This document shows, in pieces, positions 8,171 through 13,939 of a DNA stretch of 14,613 nt. Below the pieces are notes generated by a model. The model saw only the letters and a list, made by a program, of their open reading frames with translations, searched no databases and was not told the origin of the DNA. The stretch is from Betaproteobacteria bacterium (GTDB lineage Bacteria > Pseudomonadota > Gammaproteobacteria > Burkholderiales > SG8-39). How positions within the stretch are numbered: position 1 is the stretch's first letter; every line of letters begins with the position of its first letter. Position numbers and translations under genes: made by a program. The stretch covers positions 1 through 14,613 of the forward strand of contig JAABRB010000049.1 in assembly GCA_011391185.1 (NCBI GenBank). The letters run 5' to 3'.

Positions 8171-8199
8171 ACTATAACAATAATCATTCTCATTGGCAA
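8171..8199 (-). promoter_or_regulatory. Predicted fbpA promoter: TTGCCA - 17 bp - TATAGT
   Basis: On the minus strand TTGCCA (8199-8194) and TATAGT (8176-8171) are separated by exactly 17 bp (8193-8177), a near-consensus sigma70 promoter. The expected start near 8164 gives a leader of about 30 nt before GTG 8132. A Fur-like box fills the spacer. Confidence 0.75.
8173..8191. promoter_or_regulatory. Strong Fur box inside the fbpA promoter
   Basis: The 19 bp match GATAATGATAATCATTATC at 15 of 19 positions, including the unbroken AATAATCATT core (8179-8188). The site covers the spacer and most of the -10 of the fbpA promoter, the classic position for repression by iron-loaded Fur. Confidence 0.8.
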
Positions 8200-8207
8200 C
8201 GGCTCAC

Positions 8208-8226
8208 AAGAACGATTCTCATTTGA
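8208..8226. promoter_or_regulatory. Possible second, weaker Fur site upstream of fbpA
   Basis: Matches the Fur consensus at 11 of 19 positions; the minus strand reads AATGAGAATCGTTCTTG and shares the AATGAGAAT half with the main box about 35 bp away. It lies just upstream of the fbpA -35, where Fur often extends its binding. Weak alone. Confidence 0.4.
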
Positions 8227-8300
8227 ATGATAGCGGCGGGTGCCCGACCAGCGTTTGACGCGCATCAAAGGTTGGCGCCTCCGGTGGCCCCCGCAGACCT

Positions 8301-8807
8301 TTATAGGGCTACTCGGCGCGCGCCGTCGAAGCGTCGGTGCCAATACCCGGCCCGCATGTCCTCGATTCGCACTTCCCCGCCGGAGGTCGGTGAGTGGATG
8401 AAGCGGTGTTCGCCGACATAAATGCCGACATGGGAGTAGGCGCGCCGCTGCGTGTTGAAGAAAACCAGATCGCCTGGCCGCAGATCACGGGCGTCGATCG
8501 GCGCACCGGTCTGGCTCAGATCGAAGGTCGTGCGCGGCAGCTCGTGCCGTGACGCCCGGAAATACGCGTACGCAACCAGTCCGGAGCAATCGAAACCGGA
8601 TTCGGGCGAGGCGCCGCCCGGCGCGTAACGCGTCCCCAGCGCGCCCATGGCCTGCAGGACGACCTCGTGTCCAAGATCCGCCGAAATCGGTGCCCCGCGC
8701 ACCGGCGATGGGCCCGATCCGGTCTGGTCCGGTGACCCCGAAAGCCCCCCGCAGCCCGCCAGATGGGCACATAGAAAACAGATGAGAAACATTGATTTGT
8801 TTTTCAT
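8301..8807 (-). CDS. NlpC/P60 family lipoprotein, probable peptidoglycan endopeptidase
   Basis: Predicted outer-membrane-anchored cell-wall hydrolase of 168 aa, similar in plan to Spr (MepS) and NlpC. The signal peptide ends in the lipobox LAGC, with C19 as the lipid-modified residue, followed by a Gly/Ser/Pro linker (20-40). The NlpC/P60 cysteine-peptidase domain spans about 47-160. Its catalytic residues are visible: C74 in GFDCSGLVAYAY, H126 in YSHVGIYVG and H138 in RFIHSP as the third polar residue. LRPGDLVFFNT (109-119) is also diagnostic. The family cuts D-gamma-glutamyl-meso-diaminopimelate bonds in stem peptides. ATG 8807 lacks a Shine-Dalgarno sequence and lies 9 nt after a -10 box. 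The first codons and upstream DNA are markedly AT-rich compared with the neighbours. The gene is separate from fbpA (168 bp gap). Confidence 0.93.
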   Translation of the reverse strand: MKNKSMFLICFLCAHLAGCGGLSGSPDQTGSGPSPVRGAPISADLGHEVVLQAMGALGTRYAPGGASPESGFDCSGLVAYAYFRASRHELPRTTFDLSQTGAPIDARDLRPGDLVFFNTQRRAYSHVGIYVGEHRFIHSPTSGGEVRIEDMRAGYWHRRFDGARRVAL

Positions 8808-8816
8808 ACTTAAAGT

Positions 8817-8845
8817 AATCTAGAAAAATTAGACAAGAAATGCAA
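8817..8845 (-). promoter_or_regulatory. Predicted promoter of the NlpC/P60 lipoprotein: TTGCAT - 17 bp - TAGATT
   Basis: On the minus strand TTGCAT (8845-8840) and TAGATT (8822-8817) are 17 bp apart (8839-8823), inside an AT-rich patch. Nine nucleotides lie between the -10 and ATG 8807, so the mRNA should start at or within a few bases of the start codon. No ribosome-binding sequence is present. Confidence 0.6.
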
Positions 8846-8962
8846 GTCCGCGATACGCAGCGCATCGGACATTTGTCGCTGGCGGTGCGCCGCGGGAGGT
8901 AGGCTTGCGTTACGCCTGAATCACATCACTACGCTGGCGCCGGACGTTCCGGGAGAGAACTC

Positions 8963-9787
8963 ATGAACCTGCTCCGACTGATTGCGGTGCTGACCTTCAT
9001 CGTGGCGGGTACGGCCGTGGCGGACGAGGTCGAGGTGATCCCGTTGCACCACCGGACGGCCGAGCAGCTGATTCCGACCGTTCGGCCCCTGGTGGCCCCC
9101 GGGGGTGCGGTCACGGGAATGCAGAGCTCGCTGATCGTGCGCTCCACACGGGCAAACATCGAGGAGATCAAGCGTGTCGTTGCCGCGCTGGACAGGGCGC
9201 CGCGCCGGCTTCTCATCTCCGTGCGCCAGAATGCGGGCGGCGTCTCGGACCGCCAATCGATCTCGGCCGGTGGAACGGTATCGGGGAGCCAGGGCAGCGT
9301 GAGCGTGGGCCAGGGCGCGCCCGCGGGAAGTGGCGTCAACGCGCGCATCCTCGATTCGTCGCGCACGACCGACGAGCGCGTGGAGCAGCAGGTGCAGGCG
9401 CTCGAAGGCAGCCCGGCCTACATCAGTGTCGGCTCCAGCCGGCCGGTTCCGGCACGCAGCACCACCGTCGGGCCGGGCGGCGTAGTGGTGTCGCAGGGTC
9501 TGGTCTACCAGGATGTCTCAACCGGATTCACGGTCGTCCCGCGCCTCGCCGGCGACCGTGTGACACTCGATATCAATCCGCGTCGCGAATCAGCGAACCG
9601 GCTTCCGCCGGGCAGCGTGAGCACGCGCGAGATCGTGACCACTGCGAGCGGCCGGCTCGGCGAGTGGATCGAGCTGGGTGGCATGAATCAAAGCAGCGCG
9701 CGTGACGAGCGCGGAATCCTCTCGCGCGACAGCGCCACGCAGCAGTCCTCCGGCCGGGTCTGGGTGAAGGTGGACGAAATCCGGTGA
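8963..9787 (+). CDS. Short secretin-like exported protein (NolW/GspD N-domain type)
   Basis: 274-aa exported protein with a signal peptide (residues 1-20, cleavage likely after GTAVA). Residues 22-80 follow the pattern of a secretin N-domain (N1-like beta-alpha-beta fold): EVIPLHHRTAEQLIPTVRPL, then a SLIVRST strand and IEEIKRVVAALD helix, as in GspD/PilQ/NolW. A Gly/Ser-rich stretch (about 90-125) follows. The remainder (QDVSTGFTVVPRL, VTLDINP, GEWIELGGM) resembles a degenerate secretin core. It is far shorter than a true secretin (about 600 aa) and no type II, III or IV pilus genes are nearby. A pilotin-like, accessory or orphan role is possible. The ATG at 8963 has GGGAGAG 6-8 nt upstream. 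The stop overlaps the helicase start (GTGA), indicating an operon. Confidence 0.75.
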   Translation: MNLLRLIAVLTFIVAGTAVADEVEVIPLHHRTAEQLIPTVRPLVAPGGAVTGMQSSLIVRSTRANIEEIKRVVAALDRAPRRLLISVRQNAGGVSDRQSISAGGTVSGSQGSVSVGQGAPAGSGVNARILDSSRTTDERVEQQVQALEGSPAYISVGSSRPVPARSTTVGPGGVVVSQGLVYQDVSTGFTVVPRLAGDRVTLDINPRRESANRLPPGSVSTREIVTTASGRLGEWIELGGMNQSSARDERGILSRDSATQQSSGRVWVKVDEIR

Positions 9788-11799
9788 GTGGCGCGCCGCG
9801 CGACGCGCTCGAATCCGCGTTTGCGCCGGACGGTGCGCTCGCGCGATCGGTACCCGATTACCGGGAGAGGCCGCAGCAACTCGAGTTCGCGCGGCGTATC
9901 GAGGCGAGCATCCGGGCCGGATCGTTGCTCATCGCCGAGGCGGGCACGGGCACCGGAAAAACCTTCGCGTACCTCGTTCCGGCGCTCCTGTCCGGCGGCA
10001 AGGTCATCATCTCGACGGGCACCAAGACCCTGCAGGACCAGCTCTTCCATCGCGACCTGCCGGCCGTGAGCGGGGCGCTTGGTGTCCCGGTCACGCGGGC
10101 GTTGCTCAAGGGGCGCGCGAACTACGTCTGCCACCATCATCTCGAGCGCAATCTCGCCGACGGCGCATTGCCGACCCGCGAGGCAGTGCATGACCTCCAC
10201 GCGATCGCCGGGTTCGCGCGGCGCAGCGCGAGCGGCGATCGTGCCGAGCTTGCGGAAATTTCGGAAGACTCGCCCGCGTGGGCGCTCGCCACGTCGACGC
10301 GCGAGAATTGCCTGGGCCAGAGCTGCGCGCGGTTTCGCGATTGCTTCGTCATGCGGGCGCGCCGCGAGGCGCTTGCCGCCGAAGTGGTGGTCGTCAACCA
10401 TCACCTGTTCTTCGCCGACGTGATGCTGCGCGACGAAGGGATGGCCGAGCTGCTGCCGGCATGCAACGCCGTCATCCTCGACGAGGCGCACCAGCTGCCG
10501 GGTACGGCGACGCTTTTCTTCGGGCGCTCCGTGACGACCGGCCAGATCCTCGAGCTTTGCCGCGACGCACTGGCCGAGGGGATTGCCGAGGCACCGGACG
10601 TGGCGGACCTGCGTGACCTGATCCGCGCTGCGGATCGTTCGGCGCGCGATGCCCGCATCGCCGTTCACCTGAAGGAGGGCCGGCTGCCGGCGGCGATCCT
10701 CGAGCGCGACCCCGCGTTTCGTGACGCGCTCGCGCACCTCGGCGCGGCGCTCGACAGTCTCGCCGCGGGTCTGGGCCGGGTTGCCGAGCGGGGAGAAGGT
10801 CTGGAGAACTGTGCAGGACGCGCGATCGAGCTTGCCGAGCGGGTGGAAGCATGGCGCGCCAACGCTTCTGACGAGCTTGTTCGCTGGGCAGAGGTGCACC
10901 CGCGATCGCTCACGCTGCATGCGACGCCGCTCTCGGTCGCGGAGATTTTCCGGCGCGAGGTGGAAGGTTCGAACCGTGAGAACGGCGCCGGCGGTCCGGA
11001 TCAGGAAGGCCGATCGCGCGCCTGGATCCTGACGTCTGCGACGCTCGCCGTGGATGGCGATTTTTCCCACTTCAAGCGGCTGATGGGTCTGGAGGACGCC
11101 GAGAGCGCAAGCTGGAGCAGCCCGTTTGACTACCCTGCCCAAGGGCTGCTCTACGTGCCTCGCGCGCTGCCCGAGCCCAACAGCACCGCACACACGGATG
11201 CCGTGGTGGATGCCGCGCTGCCGGTGATCCGTGCAAGCGGTGGCCGGGCGTTTCTCCTCTTCACCACGCTGCGGGCCATGCGCCACGCACATGCCAGGTT
11301 GCGTGCGGCGTTCGACTCTGCCGGGATGGACTTTCCACTGCTCGTCCAGGGAGAGGGATCGCGCAGCGTACTGCTCGAGCGCTTTCGCCGGCTGGGCAAC
11401 GCCGTGTTGGTTGCCAGCGCGAGTTTCTGGGAGGGTGTGGACGTCCGCGGTGACGCGCTGTCGGTGGTGGTGATCGACAAACTGCCGTTCGCGCCACCGG
11501 ACGATCCGGTTCTTGCAGCGCGCCTCGCCGCGCTGAAGCGCGCCGGGCGGAACGCGTTCACGGAGCTGCAGCTGCCCGAGGCCGCATTGCTGCTGAAGCA
11601 GGGCGCGGGGCGTCTGATCCGCGATGAGCGCGACCGCGGGGCGCTGGTGATCTGCGACCCGCGCCTGGTCTCGCGCCCCTACGGCGCGCGGTTGCTGGCG
11701 GCGCTTCCGCCGATGCGGCGTACGCGCGATCTCGAAGAGGTGGAGCGCTTTTTCGGGATCGCGGAGACCGAACGAGCCGACGCAGCGCTGACGGGTTGA
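9784..11799 (+). CDS. yoaA: ATP-dependent DNA helicase, YoaA/DinG (XPD-like) family
   Basis: Superfamily 2 5'-3' DNA helicase with an iron-sulfur cluster, related to XPD and DinG, with roles in repairing damaged forks and R-loops. Its 671 aa are close to E. coli YoaA. Walker A is EAGTGTGKT (52-60). Four cysteines that would hold the 4Fe-4S cluster are C116, C176, C181 and C187. VVVNHHLFFADV leads to the DEAH box (233-236). In helicase domain 2, LTSATL, SFWEGVD (motif V, about 547-553) and QGAGRLIR (motif VI, 606-613) are visible. The start is GTG at 9784, overlapping the stop of the secretin-like gene by 4 bp, so translation is probably coupled. YoaA and DinG are hard to separate by eye; the family call is secure. 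Confidence 0.92.
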   Translation: MSGAPRDALESAFAPDGALARSVPDYRERPQQLEFARRIEASIRAGSLLIAEAGTGTGKTFAYLVPALLSGGKVIISTGTKTLQDQLFHRDLPAVSGALGVPVTRALLKGRANYVCHHHLERNLADGALPTREAVHDLHAIAGFARRSASGDRAELAEISEDSPAWALATSTRENCLGQSCARFRDCFVMRARREALAAEVVVVNHHLFFADVMLRDEGMAELLPACNAVILDEAHQLPGTATLFFGRSVTTGQILELCRDALAEGIAEAPDVADLRDLIRAADRSARDARIAVHLKEGRLPAAILERDPAFRDALAHLGAALDSLAAGLGRVAERGEGLENCAGRAIELAERVEAWRANASDELVRWAEVHPRSLTLHATPLSVAEIFRREVEGSNRENGAGGPDQEGRSRAWILTSATLAVDGDFSHFKRLMGLEDAESASWSSPFDYPAQGLLYVPRALPEPNSTAHTDAVVDAALPVIRASGGRAFLLFTTLRAMRHAHARLRAAFDSAGMDFPLLVQGEGSRSVLLERFRRLGNAVLVASASFWEGVDVRGDALSVVVIDKLPFAPPDDPVLAARLAALKRAGRNAFTELQLPEAALLLKQGAGRLIRDERDRGALVICDPRLVSRPYGARLLAALPPMRRTRDLEEVERFFGIAETERADAALTG

Positions 11800-11850
11800 A
11801 GATCCTGCCGCATGATGTCGCGCGGCCGCGCGGGTTCGTGCGATAGGTTC

Positions 11851-11856
11851 TAGAAT
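11851..11856 (+). promoter_or_regulatory. Possible -10 box (TAGAAT) for the DenD-like gene
   Basis: TAGAAT (5/6 to TATAAT) lies 79 nt before ATG 11935 in the only intergenic space upstream of this gene. No good -35 is seen at 16-18 bp. If used, the leader of about 70 nt would contain the whole tandem repeat. Confidence 0.35.
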
Positions 11857-11887
11857 CCGGTGTTCCTGCGCCGCGTTCCGTGGCATT

Positions 11888-11923
11888 ACGGGAAACCAGA
11901 CGGGAAACCAGACGGGAATCCAG
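11888..11923. repeat. 12-bp tandem repeat (ACGGGAAACCAG, 3 copies) before the DenD-like gene
   Basis: Two identical 12-bp units (11888-11899, 11900-11911) and a third with one mismatch (11912-11923). A degenerate fourth (11924-11935, ACGGAGGAGCAA) supplies the Shine-Dalgarno GGAGG for ATG 11935. Gain or loss of units would change the leader length in 12-nt steps without moving the ribosome-binding site. Confidence 0.85.
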
Positions 11924-11934
11924 ACGGAGGAGCA

Positions 11935-12909
11935 ATGAAGGTCTTCATCACCGGCGGGGGTGGATTTCTCGGCCATCGGCTTGCCCGGACGCTGCTCGAG
12001 CGTGGCACGCTGACGGGCCGCGACGGGAAGGCGGCGCCGATCACCCAGATCAAGCTCCTCGATACCGCGTTTCCGCCCCAGGTCGATTCGCGCCTGAAAT
12101 GTGTGCAAGGTGATCTGAGCGCTCCGGGAGTGATTGCCGCGGCGCTCGAGCCCGACACGGCTTCGGTGTTCCACTTCGCGGCGGTCGTGAGCGCCGGCGC
12201 GGAGGCCGATTTCGATCTCGGCATGCGGGTGAATCTCGACGGGACGCGGTTCCTCCTCGAGGCGTGCCGCGCGCTGGCCCGCCCGCCCCGACTGGTTTTC
12301 GCGAGCTCGGTTGCGGCGTTCGGCGGCGAGCTGCCCGCAGTGCTCGACGATTCGACGACGCCGACGCCGCAGACGTCGTACGGAACCCAGAAAGTCATCG
12401 GCGAATATCTGATCGCCGAGCACACCCGGCGCGGGTTCGTCGACGGACGCTGCCTGCGGTTGCCGACCATCGTGGTGCGCCCGGGAAAGCCGAACCTGGC
12501 GGCGTCCTCCTTCGCGAGCGCATTATTCCGCGAGCCGCTCGCGGGGGTGCCCTACGACTGCCCGCTTCCGGATACGACCGGGATATGGCTGCTCTCGCCG
12601 CGCAAGGTGATCGAGGCGTTCGTGCATGCGCACGAGATGCCGGAGTCCGCGTGGGGCACGAATCGGGTCGTCAATCTGCCCGGCATCACGGTGACGATCC
12701 GACAGTCCATCGAGGAACTTGGCCGGATCGCAGGTCAGAAGGTGGCGGACCGAATACGTTTCAGGATCGACGCGCGCATCAAGGCGATTGTCGATACCTG
12801 GCCCGTTCGCTTCAAGACCCCGCGCGCGGCTGCAATGGGGTTCAGTGCCGACGCGGATATCGAACCCGTGATCCGCGACCACATCCGGGAACAGGGTATC
12901 GTCGTGTAG
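11935..12909 (+). CDS. denD: NAD-dependent epimerase/dehydratase, D-erythronate dehydrogenase (DenD)-like
   Basis: Extended SDR of 324 aa. The N-terminal Rossmann motif TGGGGFLG (6-13) binds NAD. The catalytic set is the serine region FASSVAAFGG (about 122-131) and Y149-x3-K153 (SYGTQKVIGEYL). The stretches RRGFVDGRCLRLPTIVVRPGKPN and ASSFASALFREPL match my memory of DenD, the oxidoreductase that oxidises D-erythronate to 2-oxo-tetronate in the four-carbon acid sugar pathway. The partner genes of that pathway (an OtnK-type kinase, OtnC aldolase, OtnI isomerase) are not in the window, so the physiological substrate is uncertain. The start is the ATG at 11935 with GGAGG 4 nt upstream; an in-frame GTG at 11860 would translate the DNA repeat as GKPDGKPDGNPD and is unlikely. 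It converges on bamD (87 bp). Confidence 0.8.
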   Translation: MKVFITGGGGFLGHRLARTLLERGTLTGRDGKAAPITQIKLLDTAFPPQVDSRLKCVQGDLSAPGVIAAALEPDTASVFHFAAVVSAGAEADFDLGMRVNLDGTRFLLEACRALARPPRLVFASSVAAFGGELPAVLDDSTTPTPQTSYGTQKVIGEYLIAEHTRRGFVDGRCLRLPTIVVRPGKPNLAASSFASALFREPLAGVPYDCPLPDTTGIWLLSPRKVIEAFVHAHEMPESAWGTNRVVNLPGITVTIRQSIEELGRIAGQKVADRIRFRIDARIKAIVDTWPVRFKTPRAAAMGFSADADIEPVIRDHIREQGIVV

Positions 12910-12996
12910 AGCGTCGCCTGCGATCGCGTGCGTCGATGCGCCATCCCAGAAATCGGCTGTCGCGGCAGAGGTGGAGATTTACCCGGGAGCCCGATT

Positions 12997-13803
12997 CTAT
13001 TCGCGGGGCGCCCAGACCTTCCACCAAGGCGGAGCGGGTCTGAGGGTGCCGCCGGTCAGGACCGGGCTGTTGGGGAAATTGGTGCGCAGCACGCGCTCCG
13101 CGTCCGCCTGGAGATCTTTCATTCCGAGCTTCTCGTATGACCGCGCGGCGATGTAGAGCGCTTCCTGGACTGCGGGCGTCTCGGGATATGTCTGTACTGC
13201 GTACTGCGCACGGTTCGCAGCCGCGATGTACGCACCGCGCGCGAGGTAATACCGCGCGACGTGCACCTCATGCGAGGCGAGCCCGTTCACGAGAAAGTTC
13301 ATTCGCGAGGTCGCATCCGCCGCGTACTTGCTTTTCGGAAAGCGTGCCACCAGTTCCTTGAATGCCACGAACGAATCACGCGCCGAGCGCGGATCGCGCT
13401 CCGTCGGGTCCTGGCCGGACCACTTCGCGAGCGCGCTCTGGTCCTCGTAGAAATTGACCACGCCCTTCAGGTAGTACGCGTAATCGACGGCCGGGTGGTT
13501 GGGGTGCAGCTTGATGAAGCGGTCACAGGCGGCAATTGCCGATGCAGGATCGTTGTTGCGGTAGTACGCATAGGCGACCTCGAGCTGTGACTGCTGTGCA
13601 TAGCGGCCGAAAGGATAGCGGGCCTCGAGCTTCTCGAAATAGCCGATCGCCTTATCGTACGCGCCCCGGCTCAGCTCCTCCTTGGCTTCCTCGTAGAGGC
13701 GCTGCGCCGTCCAGCCCACGGTTTCGTCCTCGGCGCCGAATTTCAATATGCCGCAGCCGGAGAGCAGGGCGGCGCACAGTAGAAACGCTAAACTACGCCA
13801 CAT
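12997..13803 (-). CDS. bamD: Outer membrane protein assembly factor BamD (ComL) lipoprotein
   Basis: Periplasmic, lipid-anchored essential component of the BAM complex that folds beta-barrel proteins into the outer membrane, 268 aa. A short signal peptide ends with the lipobox LLSGC, C17 being the lipidated residue. TPR repeats follow: AQRLYEEAKEELSRGAYDKAIGYFEKLEARYPFGRYAQQSQLEVAYAYY is split over two motifs (about 32-80), and HPNHPAVDYAYYLKGVV, RFPKSKYAADA and YPETPAVQEALYIAARSYEKLG mark later ones. The ATG at 13803 gives a normal signal peptide; the in-frame ATG at 13854 would add 17 residues before it. Neither has a clear Shine-Dalgarno sequence. Divergent rluD is the arrangement found in beta- and gammaproteobacteria, which confirms the call. 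Confidence 0.95.
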   Translation of the reverse strand: MWRSLAFLLCAALLSGCGILKFGAEDETVGWTAQRLYEEAKEELSRGAYDKAIGYFEKLEARYPFGRYAQQSQLEVAYAYYRNNDPASAIAACDRFIKLHPNHPAVDYAYYLKGVVNFYEDQSALAKWSGQDPTERDPRSARDSFVAFKELVARFPKSKYAADATSRMNFLVNGLASHEVHVARYYLARGAYIAAANRAQYAVQTYPETPAVQEALYIAARSYEKLGMKDLQADAERVLRTNFPNSPVLTGGTLRPAPPWWKVWAPRE

Positions 13804-13804
13804 G

Positions 13805-13847
13805 TTGGAAACCCACAGGCTGGAAAACCATCGTGTTTTGAAAAACA
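13805..13847. repeat. Imperfect GGAAA-type direct repeats between bamD and rluD
   Basis: Three similar segments follow one another: TTGGAAACCCA (13805-13815), CTGGAAAACCA (13820-13830) and TTTGAAAAACA (13837-13847), at 15- and 17-bp spacing. They lie in the bamD 5' region and resemble the GGAAACCA unit of the 11888 repeat. They may be decayed repeats or operator half-sites, or coincidence. Confidence 0.35.
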
Positions 13848-13879
13848 GGCGCATGGGGTCGAACGGAGCAAGGGGTTCG

Positions 13880-13931
13880 GTGGCAGTTGCGGTGGCAGTT
13901 GCGGTGGCAGTTGCGGTGGAAGTTGCGGTGG
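13880..13931. repeat. 12-bp tandem repeat (GTGGCAGTTGCG, about 4 copies) at the rluD 5' end
   Basis: Three identical units (13880-13891, 13892-13903, 13904-13915) and a fourth with one mismatch (GTGGAAGTTGCG, 13916-13927), then a partial fifth (GTGGCG). The unit is in frame with rluD and would read Val-Ala-Val-Ala if translation began upstream, at ATG 13853 or a GTG in the array. Confidence 0.9.
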
Positions 13932-13939
13932 CGAACGGT

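Noticed and set aside
8780..8850. AT-rich island at the start of the NlpC/P60 gene, considered as a sign of horizontal transfer
   Set aside because: Only about 70 bp are affected and they hold a promoter and a Lys/Phe-rich signal peptide; the rest of the gene has the local composition.
11819..11832. Perfect 14-bp palindrome CGCGCGGCCGCGCG after the helicase, considered as a terminator
   Set aside because: No loop and no T-tract follows; self-complementary GC runs of this size are expected in such GC-rich DNA.
9688..12423. Open frame of 911 codons on the minus strand, antisense to the helicase and DenD-like gene
   Set aside because: It is rich in Arg, Gly and Ala with no recognisable domain, and the opposite strand has clear helicase motifs. 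Long stop-free antisense frames are expected at this GC content.
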